From CAYGDP01 sp964348665 (lineage in GTDB: Bacteria > Verrucomicrobiota > Verrucomicrobiia > Palsa-1439 > CAYGDP01), in assembly GCA_964348665.1 (NCBI GenBank), contig CAYGDP010000027.1, positions 1-47,622 of the forward strand: a stretch of 47,622 nucleotides of DNA. Reading direction: 5' to 3'. Each line of letters starts with the position of its first letter. Within the stretch, counting starts at the first letter, position 1. The position numbers were made by a program, and so were the translations under genes. Below are positions 1 through 9,047 of the stretch, piece by piece. The notes under the pieces are model-generated. The model was given only the letters and a program-made list of their open reading frames with translations, ran no database searches and was not told the DNA's origin.

Positions 1-1
1 T

Positions 2-3000
2 TGGGGTTTGAGGCTTGGAGTTTCCCTGATGCTTGGAGTTTGGGGTTTGAAGTTTCCCGCCACGGCGGGCGAGCCGTCGGCGCAACAGGTCAAATTCTTT
101 GAAACGCGAGTGCGATCGGTGCTCGCGGAAAATTGTTTCAAGTGTCACGGTTCCGAGAAGCAGAAAGGCGATCTGCGATTGGATTCGCGCGAGGCAATCC
201 TCATGGGTGGCGAGAACGGCCCGGCGATCGTCGTCGGTAAACCTGACGAAAGCATCCTCATCAAAGCCGTCCGTCACGAAGGCGAGATCAAGATGCCCAA
301 GGGCGAAAAAAACTCCGTAAAACTTTCTCCTGAAAAAATTGAAGCGCTTACCGAATGGGTGAAGATGGGCGCGCCGTGGCCCAAAGGAATACAGAGTCAA
401 CTTTCAACGTCCAACGCTCAACGCTCAACGCTCAACGACCAGAAAACGCATTGGGCGTATCTGCCTGTTGCCAAGCCTGTACCGCCGAAGGTGAAAAACC
501 AAAAATGGATCGCCACGCCCGTGGATAATTTCATACTGGCGAAATTGGAGAAGAACCGGATGAAACCGTCGCCAACCGCGGATCGGCGGACGCTGATTCG
601 TCGTGTGTATTTTGACCTGATCGGTTTGCCGCCGACACCGGAGGAAGTTGACGCGTTTCTTTCCGACAAATCGCCGAACGCCTATGAGAAAATCGTGAAT
701 CGCTTGCTTGCTTCGCCTCGATACGGCGAGCGGTGGGCGCGGCATTGGCTCGATGTGGTTCATTACGCCGACTCGCACGGACATGATCAGGATCGTCCGC
801 GGCCGAACGCGTGGCCGTATCGCGACTGGGTGATCCGCGCCCTCAACGACGACAAACCGTATTCACGGTTTGTGCAAGAGCAGCTCGCGGGCGATGCGAT
901 CTTTCCTGACGACCCCGAAGCGATCACCTCGCTCGGTTTTCTCGCGGCAGGTCCATGGGACGAAAGTTCGCAGATGCACATCAACGATGACACGATTGAC
1001 AAAAAAATCGCGCAGAACCTCGATCGGGACGACGTGGTGACCGTCGTTGGCCAGACTTTTTTGAGCTCGACAATCAATTGCGCGCGTTGTCACGCGCACA
1101 AGTTCGATCCTATTTCGCAGAAGGAATATTATGCATTGCAAGCGTGCTTCGCGGGCGTGGATCGCGTGGATCGGCCTTATGACGCTGACGCGCGTGTCCA
1201 TGCCTTACGCCAGCGCTGGCAAAAAGAAAAAACCGCGATCGAAATTTGGCAGAAAGATCGCTCGCGGGGACGACTTGATCCTCCATCCACCGCCGAGATC
1301 GTCGGTTTGGCTGAGTGGGAGAAAGTCCTCGCTGCATCATTCGCGCCATGGACGGTACTCGACCCCGTCAGCGCCACGTCCGCGCAGGGAGCGACGCTGA
1401 CCAAACAACCCGATGGCTCAATTCTTTCGGGTGGCGCAAAACCCGAGAAAGACACCTATACAATTGTCGCCAACACGAATTTGCGCGGTATCACGGCAAT
1501 TCGGCTCGAAGTACTGACCGATGACAGTCTTGCCTACAAGGGACCGGGCCGACAGGACAACGGCAACCTTCACCTCTCCGAATTTCGTGTTGGTGCTTCA
1601 CCGCGCGCGAATCCAGACGACGGGAAAGCGCTCAAATTGCAAAATCCGACGGCGGATTTCAATCAGCAGGACTGGGGTATCGAGCGAGCCATTGACCGAA
1701 AAATGCAAACCGCATGGGGCATCTATCCCGAAGTCGGCAAGTCTCACTTCGCGACGTTTCAATTGGCCGAGCCGCTGGACGGCGAAGGCGGTACGATCCT
1801 CACGTTCACTCTCGAGCAGCAGCATGGTGGTGGGCATCTGATCGGTCGGCCGCGGCTCTCGATCACAACCACGCCATATCCACTGTATCATCGTGCGCTT
1901 CCGCCCGACTTGGCGAAAATCATCACGACCCCGGCCGGCCAACGCAGCGAGGCGCAGCGCGCGGAATTGCTGGCAGTATATCGGCTCGAACAAATCGAAA
2001 AACAACTCGCCGCGTTACCAACTCCATCCAAAGTGTATGCCGCTACGAGTGATTTCACTCCCATCAAAAATTTCAAGCCCGCCAAAACGCCGCGACCGAT
2101 TTTTCTGCTCAAACGTGGCGAAGTTAGCCAGCCGCTCGATCCCGTCGCGCCCGCTGCGCTTGCTCTCGCGACAGGACTCGCCCCAGTGCTCGAAATGTCT
2201 GATCCGAATGATGAAGCTGTCCGACGCGCTGCGTTGGCGAGATGGATCACCGACCCGCGTAACCCGCTCACGTGGCGCTCGATCGTGAATCGTGTCTGGC
2301 ATTATCATTTTGGCCGCGGCCTCGTGGATACGCCCAACGACTTCGGTAAAATGGGCGGTACGCCGTCGCATCCCGAACTTCTCGACTGGCTCGCGGCGGA
2401 TTTTCGAGACAACGGCAGATCGCTCAAGCATCTGCATAAACTCATCGTTACCAGCGCGACTTATCAGCAATCATCGGCGCAAAATGAAAAGTTCGCCAAG
2501 CGCGACGCTGACAACACCTTGCTCTGGCGGATGAACCGCGCGCGGCTCGACGCCGAGCAGATTCGGGACGCGGTCTTGCAAATCGCGGGCAAACTCGACC
2601 TAACGATGGGCGGCCCGTCGGTGATGCAGTTTCGGTACGAAGATCCAAATCCCGACCTCACCCCGAAGATTGATTATACGCGCTTCGACCTCGACAGCCC
2701 TGCCGCCCATCGGCGCAGTATTTACCGGTACATCTACCGCACGTTGCCCGATCCGTTCATGGACACGCTCGACTGTCCTGATCCGTCGCAGCTTGCGCCC
2801 AAACGCAATGCCTCGCTCGGCGCCCTCCAAGCCATGGCCATGATGAACGATCCGTTCATCGTGCGGATGAGTGAGCATATAGCCGAGCGAATTCTCGCCC
2901 GGAAATCCGAAACTCGAAATCCGAATTCCGAAGCAAATTCAAAAACGGAAGCTCGAAATGCAGAAACACAAAGCTCCTATCACCCTTCACTCTTCACCCA

Positions 3001-3136
3001 TCTCTATTTGTTAACTCTCGGCCGTCCGCCGACGAAGGACGAAGTCGCTGCGCTCGCCGCCTATGCTGCTAAGCACGGCCTCGCCAACACCTGCCGTGTG
3101 CTCCTCAACAGCAACGGGTTTATATTTGTCAATTAA
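2..3136 (+). CDS. PSCyt1/DUF1549/DUF1553 secreted heme-type protein (5' partial)
   Basis: This is a planctomycete-type cytochrome-like protein. Numbering from the TTG at 8, a signal-peptide-like hydrophobic start (residues 1-21) is followed by a PSCyt1 domain with heme-binding CFKCH at 43-47. DUF1549 follows, with a second CxxCH (CARCH, about residue 357). A middle galactose-binding/discoidin-like insert has the ITAIRLEVL and LHLSEFRV strands. DUF1553 follows (DPRNPLTWRSIVNRVWHYHFG) and the protein ends in the family-typical NSNGFIFV. The frame is open to the left edge, so the real start is probably upstream; TTG at 8 is only the first start codon seen. Low-complexity insertions occur near residues 131-144 and 965-990. 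A DUF1501 gene follows 10 bp downstream, the usual partner. Reaction and substrate are unknown for the family; a role in periplasmic redox or polymer use is inference. Confidence 0.93.
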   Translation, partial: WGLRLGVSLMLGVWGLKFPATAGEPSAQQVKFFETRVRSVLAENCFKCHGSEKQKGDLRLDSREAILMGGENGPAIVVGKPDESILIKAVRHEGEIKMPKGEKNSVKLSPEKIEALTEWVKMGAPWPKGIQSQLSTSNAQRSTLNDQKTHWAYLPVAKPVPPKVKNQKWIATPVDNFILAKLEKNRMKPSPTADRRTLIRRVYFDLIGLPPTPEEVDAFLSDKSPNAYEKIVNRLLASPRYGERWARHWLDVVHYADSHGHDQDRPRPNAWPYRDWVIRALNDDKPYSRFVQEQLAGDAIFPDDPEAITSLGFLAAGPWDESSQMHINDDTIDKKIAQNLDRDDVVTVVGQTFLSSTINCARCHAHKFDPISQKEYYALQACFAGVDRVDRPYDADARVHALRQRWQKEKTAIEIWQKDRSRGRLDPPSTAEIVGLAEWEKVLAASFAPWTVLDPVSATSAQGATLTKQPDGSILSGGAKPEKDTYTIVANTNLRGITAIRLEVLTDDSLAYKGPGRQDNGNLHLSEFRVGASPRANPDDGKALKLQNPTADFNQQDWGIERAIDRKMQTAWGIYPEVGKSHFATFQLAEPLDGEGGTILTFTLEQQHGGGHLIGRPRLSITTTPYPLYHRALPPDLAKIITTPAGQRSEAQRAELLAVYRLEQIEKQLAALPTPSKVYAATSDFTPIKNFKPAKTPRPIFLLKRGEVSQPLDPVAPAALALATGLAPVLEMSDPNDEAVRRAALARWITDPRNPLTWRSIVNRVWHYHFGRGLVDTPNDFGKMGGTPSHPELLDWLAADFRDNGRSLKHLHKLIVTSATYQQSSAQNEKFAKRDADNTLLWRMNRARLDAEQIRDAVLQIAGKLDLTMGGPSVMQFRYEDPNPDLTPKIDYTRFDLDSPAAHRRSIYRYIYRTLPDPFMDTLDCPDPSQLAPKRNASLGALQAMAMMNDPFIVRMSEHIAERILARKSETRNPNSEANSKTEARNAETQSSYHPSLFTHLYLLTLGRPPTKDEVAALAAYAAKHGLANTCRVLLNSNGFIFVN
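399..437. repeat. Low-complexity CAACGCT repeat inside a coding sequence
   Basis: Short imperfect units of the type CAACGCT/CAACGT repeat about five times. They encode a Ser/Thr/Asn/Gln-rich linker between the PSCyt1 and DUF1549 domains. The antisense form of the same unit (AGCGTTG) is found inside the lipoate-ligase gene at 31480-31521, so this is a dispersed repeat and not a local slippage product. Confidence 0.75.
2901..2974. repeat. Low-complexity GAAATCC/GAAACTC repeat inside a coding sequence
   Basis: A run of imperfect units related to CGAAATC and CGAAACTC encodes a hydrophilic stretch rich in Ser, Glu, Asn, Lys and Arg. It lies just before the C-terminal helix of the PSCyt/DUF1553 protein. 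It breaks the otherwise conserved C-terminal region at a position where the paralogues have a short linker. Confidence 0.75.
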
Positions 3137-3146
3137 AGAGAAACCA

Positions 3147-4631
3147 ATGGAGAATCGGAACGAATGTAGTTGCTCAAGCGCGTTTCCATGCGGGACGATG
3201 GATGTCACGCCGTTGTCGCGTCGTGATTTTTTGTGGCGGGTGGGCGGCGGGATTGGTGGGGTGGCGCTGGCACAACTGCTCGGTGAAAAGGGACTTTTGG
3301 CGGATACATCGGCGGCGAAATCACGAGCAGAACTCAATGGCGGATTGCATCATCGGGCAAAGGTGCGGCGCGTCATCCATCTCTTCATGAACGGCGGGGC
3401 GAGCCAGTGTGATACTTTTGATTACAAGCCCGCGTTGATCAAGCGTCACGGCGAGAAAGTGGATTTTGGCATCAAATCTTCCGCAACGGGCTCGGTCGAG
3501 GCGATCATGAAAAGCCCATTCGAGTGGAAGCAACACGGCACGAGTGGGCGCTGGGTGAGCAGTGCGATTCCCCACATGGCAGAGTGCGTGGATGATTTGG
3601 CATTCGTGATGGCGATGCAGTCCAAGACCAACGTGCACGGTCCGGGCGTGTATATGCAGACGACGGGATTTGTACAGCCGGGATTTCCGTCCATTGGCGC
3701 GTGGTTGAGTTTTGGGCTGGGCAGTTTGAATCAAAATCTGCCGACGTACGTCGTGTTGCCCGATCCGCGCGGGCTTCCCTATAATTCGACGGGGGCGTTC
3801 GGGTCGGGGTTCCTGCCCGTGGCGCACGCGGGCACGGTGATTCGTCCGACGGCGCCGACGCCGATCGCGGATTTGTTTCCACCGAAGAGCGCCGCGCAGA
3901 TCACCAAAGAAAGCGAGGCGGATGCTTTGGCGTTGCTGGAGAAGATCAATCGCGAACATCTGGCGCTACATCCGGGCGATACACGTTTGGAGGCGCGCAT
4001 CGGGAGTTACGAACTGGCGGCAAAGATGCAGCTTAGTGCGCCTGATGCCCTCGACATCAAGGGCGAGACCGATGCCACGCAAAAACTTTACGGACTGGAT
4101 GACGAAGTCACGCGCGATTTCGGACGGAACTGTCTGGTGGCTCGCCGGCTGATCGAGCGCAACGTGCGTTTCGTCCAAGTCTGGAGTGGCATGGCTGGCG
4201 CGAAAGATAATTGGGACAACCACAGCAATATCGCGAAGGAATTGCCGTTCATTGCGGGGCGCGTGGACAAACCCATCGCGGGCTTGTTAAAAGATTTAAA
4301 ATCGCGCGGGTTGCTTTCCGACACGTTGGTGATTTGGACAACCGAATTTGGGCGCATGCCGTTCAGTCAGAGTGGCGTGGGGCGCGACCATAACGGCGGC
4401 ACGTTTGTCACATGGCTGGCGGGGGCGGGCGTGAAAGCAGGCACAACCTATGGCTCAAGCGACGAATTTTCCTACAAAGCCGCCGACCATGGGACGTATT
4501 GCTACGATCTGCACGCCACCATGTTGCACTTGCTTGGGATTGATCACGAACGTTTAATTTACCGTCACAACGGCATTGATCGGCGCCTCACCGATGTGCA
4601 TGGAGAAGTTATCCGGGAGATATTGTTGTGA
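3147..4631 (+). CDS. DUF1501 protein with Tat-like signal
   Basis: This 494-residue DUF1501 protein belongs to a family related to the alkaline phosphatase/sulfatase fold. An N-terminal SRRDFLWRVGGG motif is a twin-arginine-type signal. Family landmarks include HLFMNGGASQCDTFDYKP, NWDNHSNI, TTEFGRMP...GRDHNGG and the C-terminal HDLHATMLHLLGIDHERL...RLTDVHGEVI. The ATG at 3147 was chosen because AAAGAG lies just upstream and the Tat motif sits at a normal distance. The frame extends to an ATG at 3063, but that would lie inside the preceding gene. The gene follows its PSCyt partner by 10 bp and overlaps the next PSCyt gene by 4 bp (GTGA), so an operon is likely. Enzymatic activity is not established for the family. 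Confidence 0.93.
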   Translation: MENRNECSCSSAFPCGTMDVTPLSRRDFLWRVGGGIGGVALAQLLGEKGLLADTSAAKSRAELNGGLHHRAKVRRVIHLFMNGGASQCDTFDYKPALIKRHGEKVDFGIKSSATGSVEAIMKSPFEWKQHGTSGRWVSSAIPHMAECVDDLAFVMAMQSKTNVHGPGVYMQTTGFVQPGFPSIGAWLSFGLGSLNQNLPTYVVLPDPRGLPYNSTGAFGSGFLPVAHAGTVIRPTAPTPIADLFPPKSAAQITKESEADALALLEKINREHLALHPGDTRLEARIGSYELAAKMQLSAPDALDIKGETDATQKLYGLDDEVTRDFGRNCLVARRLIERNVRFVQVWSGMAGAKDNWDNHSNIAKELPFIAGRVDKPIAGLLKDLKSRGLLSDTLVIWTTEFGRMPFSQSGVGRDHNGGTFVTWLAGAGVKAGTTYGSSDEFSYKAADHGTYCYDLHATMLHLLGIDHERLIYRHNGIDRRLTDVHGEVIREILL

Positions 4632-7216
4632 AAAATTCGTTCCTTGCAGGCTTCGATTGGATGAGTAGAATAACCTTTCAAGGCGTGAAACTCCAACCCC
4701 CAAAACCTAAAACCCAGAGAAACCCCAATTTCCAAGTTCCAATGCGAGCGGCTTGGGTATTGAGGCTTGGAGTTTCCCTGGTGCTTGGAGTTTGGGGTTT
4801 GAAGTTTCCTGCCACGGCGGCGGAGCCGACCGCATCACAGAACGAATTTTTCGAAAAGCGCGTGCGACCGGTGCTGGTCGAGAACTGCGTGAAATGTCAC
4901 GGGGCGGAAAAACAAAAAGGCGGACTGCGACTGGATTCGCGCGAGGCGATCCTGAAAGGCGGCGACGATGGTTCGGTAATCGTTGTCGGCAAACCCGACG
5001 AGAGCATGTTGATCAAAGCCGTGCGACACACTGGTGACCTGAAGATGCCGAGGCGGGATAAGACCGCGGAGAAACTATCTCCTGAAAAAATTGAAGCGCT
5101 TACCGAATGGGTGAAGATGGGCGCGCCGTGGCCGGAGGAAGTCCAAAGTCCAAAGTCCAAACTCCAAGGTCATTGGGCGTATCTGCCTGTCGCAAAGTCG
5201 ACGATTCCCGCGGTGAAAGACAAACGCTGGCCGAAAAACGAGGTGGATCATTTCATTCTCGCGGCGTTGGAGGCGAAAAAGCTGAAGCCTGCGCGCGACG
5301 CCGACCGTCGGACCCTGATTCGGCGCGCGACGTATGATCTGATTGGATTGCCGCCGACCCCGGAGGAAGTGGCGGTGTTTCTGGCTGACAAATCACCGAA
5401 CGCGTTTGAAAAGGTCGTGGATCGTTTACTGGCTTCACCGCACTATGGCGAGCAGTGGGGGCGGCATTGGCTCGATGTGGTGCGGTATGCCGACACGGCA
5501 GGTTGCAACTCGGATTATCCCGTGCCGACAGCCTACAAGTATCGCAATTATGTCATTGAATCATTCAATCGCGACAAACCCTACGACCAGTTCTTGCGCG
5601 AGCAGCTCGCAGGCGATTTACTGCCGAATGCGACAGACGCGGAAAGATTTGAAAAAATCATTGCGACAGGCTACCTCGCCATTTCGCGGCGGTTTGGGTC
5701 GCGTGCCTCGGAGTTCCATCAAACCATCGAGGACACGATTGATAATGCGGGTAAAACGATGCTCGGTTTGAGCGTCAGTTGCGCACGATGTCACGATCAC
5801 AAGTTCGACCCCATCTCGATTCGCGATTACTACGCGCTGTACGGAATCTTCAACAGCACTCGCTACGCCTTCCCCGGCACGGAGATTTACAAGCATCCAA
5901 AGGATTTCGTGCCGCTCGCGCCTGCCAAGGAGGCGGAGGAATATTATAAGAACGCCGAGGAACTAGCATTATTGGACGACACAATTGAAAAGCTCGGCGA
6001 CGAGAAACGCAAGTTCGAGCGGCTCGAAGAAGCAGCTAAGAAAGCGCAGGCACAAGACAACGATGGGGCGTTGCAAGTCGAACGCAAGGATCGGCTGAAG
6101 CTCCCGGTGTTCAATTCATTGGTCGAAGTGAAGGCGGCGCTCGAAGACGCGCGGACAGAACAGCGCAAGCTGGAAATCAAAGAATACAAATTTGAGAAGG
6201 CCTTCGCTGTCGCGGAAGGTCAGGTCGGCGACGTGGCGATACAGAAAAAAGGAAATCCGCGCGAATCGGGAGAAATTGTCCCGCGTGGTTTCTTGCAAAT
6301 TCTCGGCGGACAAAAGTTGCCGCCCAATGCCAAGGGCAGCGGTCGGGTCGAGCTCGCTCAATGGATCACCGACCCGAAGAACCCGCTTACCGCGCGCGTG
6401 ATGGTCAACCGCATCTGGCAACATCATTTCGGTAAAGGGATCGTTCAGACGCCGAACGATTTTGGCGTGCGCGGCAGGCCGCCCACGCACCCCAAATTGC
6501 TCGATACTCTGGCGGCGCGCTTCATCGAGAGCGGGTGGTCGGTGAAAGCAATGCACAGGCTCATCATGCTCTCGCGCGTTTACCAGATCGCCAGCGAAGA
6601 CAGTCCCACCAGCGCCGTCGCCGATCCGAATAATGATTTGCTCTGGAAATTTACCCGCCGCCGGCTTTCAGCGGAGGAAGTGCGCGACAGTTTGCTCTAC
6701 CTGAGCGGTGGACTCGATCCGACCATGGGCGGGCCGCATCCGTTTCCGCCCGAAAACGAATGGAAATATACGCAACACAAGCCGTTCGTCGCTCTCTATC
6801 CGACGAACCGCCGCAGCGTGTATCTGATGCAGCAACGCATCCGCAAACATCCGTTCCTCGAAATGTTTGACGGCGCGGACACGAACGCCACCACCGCAGT
6901 CCGTTCCGTGAGCGTCACGCCGCTGCAGGCACTTTTCATGATGAACGATCCGTTCGTCCACGAGCAAGCCGACCAGTTTGCCGTGCGCGTCGGCATGGCG
7001 TTCACCGACGATCCGCAAAGGATTCGCCATGCGTACGAGCTGGTTTTCGCGCGTCTGCCAACGGCGGATGAAATCCGTGCCGGACAAGAGTACCTGCGCC
7101 AATGTCGGTTGGAATTGGCAAAGACGAAGGTGCCCGCCGACCAACAACCGCGCGTTGCGCTTGACAGTTACATGCGCGTGCTGTTGAGTAGCAACGAGTT
7201 CATGTTTGTGGAGTAA
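4628..7216 (+). CDS. PSCyt1/DUF1549/DUF1553 secreted heme-type protein
   Basis: Up to 862 residues with the same architecture as the first gene: PSCyt1 with CVKCH at 87-91 (counted from GTG 4628), DUF1549 with a second CxxCH near 384-389 (CARCHDHKFDP), a short charged, probably helical segment rich in Glu and Lys near 440-530, then DUF1553 and the terminal LLSSNEFMFVE. Two starts compete. GTG at 4628 overlaps the stop of the upstream DUF1501 gene and suggests translational coupling. ATG at 4742 gives a compact signal peptide (RLGVSLVLGVWGL...ATA|AEP). I list 4628 but consider 4742 at least as likely, because the 38 extra residues are encoded by one arm of a low-complexity inverted repeat. Its DUF1501 partner starts 4 bp after the stop. 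Confidence 0.92.
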   Translation: MKNSFLAGFDWMSRITFQGVKLQPPKPKTQRNPNFQVPMRAAWVLRLGVSLVLGVWGLKFPATAAEPTASQNEFFEKRVRPVLVENCVKCHGAEKQKGGLRLDSREAILKGGDDGSVIVVGKPDESMLIKAVRHTGDLKMPRRDKTAEKLSPEKIEALTEWVKMGAPWPEEVQSPKSKLQGHWAYLPVAKSTIPAVKDKRWPKNEVDHFILAALEAKKLKPARDADRRTLIRRATYDLIGLPPTPEEVAVFLADKSPNAFEKVVDRLLASPHYGEQWGRHWLDVVRYADTAGCNSDYPVPTAYKYRNYVIESFNRDKPYDQFLREQLAGDLLPNATDAERFEKIIATGYLAISRRFGSRASEFHQTIEDTIDNAGKTMLGLSVSCARCHDHKFDPISIRDYYALYGIFNSTRYAFPGTEIYKHPKDFVPLAPAKEAEEYYKNAEELALLDDTIEKLGDEKRKFERLEEAAKKAQAQDNDGALQVERKDRLKLPVFNSLVEVKAALEDARTEQRKLEIKEYKFEKAFAVAEGQVGDVAIQKKGNPRESGEIVPRGFLQILGGQKLPPNAKGSGRVELAQWITDPKNPLTARVMVNRIWQHHFGKGIVQTPNDFGVRGRPPTHPKLLDTLAARFIESGWSVKAMHRLIMLSRVYQIASEDSPTSAVADPNNDLLWKFTRRRLSAEEVRDSLLYLSGGLDPTMGGPHPFPPENEWKYTQHKPFVALYPTNRRSVYLMQQRIRKHPFLEMFDGADTNATTAVRSVSVTPLQALFMMNDPFVHEQADQFAVRVGMAFTDDPQRIRHAYELVFARLPTADEIRAGQEYLRQCRLELAKTKVPADQQPRVALDSYMRVLLSSNEFMFVE
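4686..4812. repeat. Inverted low-complexity repeat overlapping a signal-peptide coding region
   Basis: The left arm (about 4686-4743) is made of AAACTCC/AACCCC-like units. The right arm (about 4760-4808) is made of the complementary TTGGAGTTT/TTTGGGG-like units, so the two arms can pair imperfectly. The right arm encodes the hydrophobic core of the signal peptide. The 61 bp at 4760-4820 match 8-68 with only two differences. A similar arrangement starts the PSCyt gene at 18172. Confidence 0.75.
5141..5170. repeat. Low-complexity GTCCAAA repeat inside a coding sequence
   Basis: Four imperfect units of GTCCAAA/ACTCCAA encode a QSPKSKLQ-type linker between PSCyt1 and DUF1549. The paralogue at 399-437 carries a different repeat sequence at the equivalent linker. 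Confidence 0.7.
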
Positions 7217-7220
7217 TTTT

Positions 7221-8603
7221 ATGAACCACGCTCATTGCGGTTGTTCGCGACGCCAGGCGGTTCGGTCGTTGGTGTGCGGGTCGCTGGTGTTGCCCGCGAT
7301 CATTCAACGATTGCTGGCCGAGGAGTCCCGAAACGAACTCAATCCGCTCGCCCCGAAAGCGCCGCATTTTTCGGGAAAAGCCAAGCGCGTCATTTTTCTG
7401 TTCATGACGGGCGGCGTGTCGCACATGGATTCGTTTGACCCGAAGCCGCGCCTGTTCGCCGATGACGGCAAACCGCTGGACGCCAAAAATCCGAAGTCAT
7501 CCAAATACCTCGCGCCGCTCTGGGAATTCAAGCCGGGCGGCAAATGCGGCACGGAAGTCAGCGATCTTTTCCCAAATATCCGCGAGTGCGTGGACGATCT
7601 CTGTATGATTCGGGGGATGCACGGCGATCATAACGATCATTTTCAGGCGACACTCGGCATTCACACCGGTTCAGTCAGTTTCGCGCGACCCAGCGTTGGA
7701 TCGTGGGTCAGCTACGGACTCGGGACAGTGAATCAAAATCTGCCGTCGTTCGTCGTGCTCGCGCCCGATCTGCCCTATGCAGGCAGTCAGGTATGGAGTT
7801 CGGATTTTCTGCCCGGTTGTCATACAGGCGTGCGCGTAATGCCCGGGTATGAACCGATTCCCGATCTCGTCCGTCGCGCGCCGTCGGCAAAAATCCAAGA
7901 GATGGAGTTGGGGTTGCTCGACCGCTTCAATCGCAAGCATCAGCAGACGCGCCCCGCCGATCCGATGCTCGCCGCGCGAATCAAATCGTTCGAGACCGCG
8001 TTCGGGATGCAGCAAGAAATGCCCGAAGTGCTCGATTTGGCGAAAGAGACCGACGCGACGTTAAAACTTTACGGACTCGACCGCGGCAGCACAAAAGGAT
8101 TCGCGTGGCAATGTCTTGTCGCGCGGCGCATGATCGAGCGCGGGGTGCGGTTCGTCGAGCTGATTGACGTTGGGTCGCACGACAACTGGGACGCGCATGG
8201 CGACATGAAAACACACGGTCCGTTGGCCAAGAACATTGATCAGGCAATCGCCGGCTTGCTCAAAGATCTTAAATCGCGAGGATTACTCGAGGATACGCTG
8301 GTTGTGTGGACAACGGAATTCGGTCGCTCGCCAAACACAGACGGTCCGATGGGACGCGGTCATCACAACAACGCCTATAGCTCGTGGCTGGCAGGAGCCG
8401 GTGTCAAAGGCGGCATCGTGTACGGTAGGACGGATGACTACGGTGGGCGCGTGGCGGAGAATCCCGTTCACGTCCACGATTTCCACGCCACGATTCTGCA
8501 CTTGCTCGGCTTCGATCACGAAAAGCTGACTTTCCGTCACGGCGGCCGTGATTTTCGCCTCACCGACGTGAGGGGAGATGTCGTGAAGGCGATTCTGGTG
8601 TAA
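7221..8603 (+). CDS. DUF1501 protein
   Basis: 460 residues. It starts MNHAHCGCSRRQAVRSLVCGS, with a short Cys-rich head and an SRR twin-arginine-like motif, then a hydrophobic stretch. The DUF1501 core is clear: VIFLFMTGGVSHMDSFDPKP, DNWDAHGD, WTTEFGRSP...GRGHHNN and HDFHATILHLLGFDHEKL...RLTDVRGDVV. The ATG at 7221 lies 4 bp after the upstream stop; the frame reaches 7206, but that would start inside the previous gene. It closes the second PSCyt-DUF1501 pair. The next gene, a PIN-domain toxin, starts only 15 bp later and may be co-transcribed although unrelated in function. Confidence 0.92.
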   Translation: MNHAHCGCSRRQAVRSLVCGSLVLPAIIQRLLAEESRNELNPLAPKAPHFSGKAKRVIFLFMTGGVSHMDSFDPKPRLFADDGKPLDAKNPKSSKYLAPLWEFKPGGKCGTEVSDLFPNIRECVDDLCMIRGMHGDHNDHFQATLGIHTGSVSFARPSVGSWVSYGLGTVNQNLPSFVVLAPDLPYAGSQVWSSDFLPGCHTGVRVMPGYEPIPDLVRRAPSAKIQEMELGLLDRFNRKHQQTRPADPMLAARIKSFETAFGMQQEMPEVLDLAKETDATLKLYGLDRGSTKGFAWQCLVARRMIERGVRFVELIDVGSHDNWDAHGDMKTHGPLAKNIDQAIAGLLKDLKSRGLLEDTLVVWTTEFGRSPNTDGPMGRGHHNNAYSSWLAGAGVKGGIVYGRTDDYGGRVAENPVHVHDFHATILHLLGFDHEKLTFRHGGRDFRLTDVRGDVVKAILV

Positions 8604-8618
8604 GTAAGCGAATCTTGA

Positions 8619-9047
8619 ATGAAAATTTATCAGGTTGTCTTGGACACAAACGTTCTTGTAGCCGGCACTCGCTCCAAGCGTGGCGCTTCCTACCGCTTGT
8701 TGAACTTGCTCGGCGATAAACGTTGGCAACCAAATGTTTGCACCGCGCTTGTGACTGAATATGAGTCCGTCTTGAAACGCCAAAGCCGTCAGCTTGGGTT
8801 AAGTCACGAAGATGTGGATGCTCTGGTTGACAAGCTTTGCGCGGCGGCAACCCACCGGCCCATTTACTTCTCATGGCGACCTCTCTTGACGGATTCCAAA
8901 GATGCGCCTATTCTTGATGTGGCGGTGAGTGGAAAATGTGATGCGATTATCACGTTTAATGCGAAGCATTTTCGTCGCGCGAAAGATTTTGATATTGCAG
9001 TAATGACACCGCAAGATTTATTGAAAGCGATCGGAGAAATCAAATGA
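8619..9047 (+). CDS. PIN-domain toxin (type II toxin-antitoxin)
   Basis: 142 residues of a PIN-domain ribonuclease of the PF13470-like group. Acidic metal-ligand candidates are visible: D9 in LDTNVLVAG, E47/E49 in TEYESVL, and the D95/D100 region (DSKDAPILDVAV), followed by the typical CDAIITFNAKHF. Such toxins cleave RNA when freed from the antitoxin. Its stop overlaps the start of the small downstream gene by 4 bp (ATGA), so the two are translationally coupled. Toxin-first order is less common than antitoxin-first. The target RNA cannot be told from sequence. Confidence 0.88.
   Translation: MKIYQVVLDTNVLVAGTRSKRGASYRLLNLLGDKRWQPNVCTALVTEYESVLKRQSRQLGLSHEDVDALVDKLCAAATHRPIYFSWRPLLTDSKDAPILDVAVSGKCDAIITFNAKHFRRAKDFDIAVMTPQDLLKAIGEIK

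Noticed and set aside
399..437. Short repeat clusters considered as CRISPR or phage attachment sites
   Set aside because: Units are only 7-9 bp, degenerate and without unique spacers, and several are translated in conserved genes.
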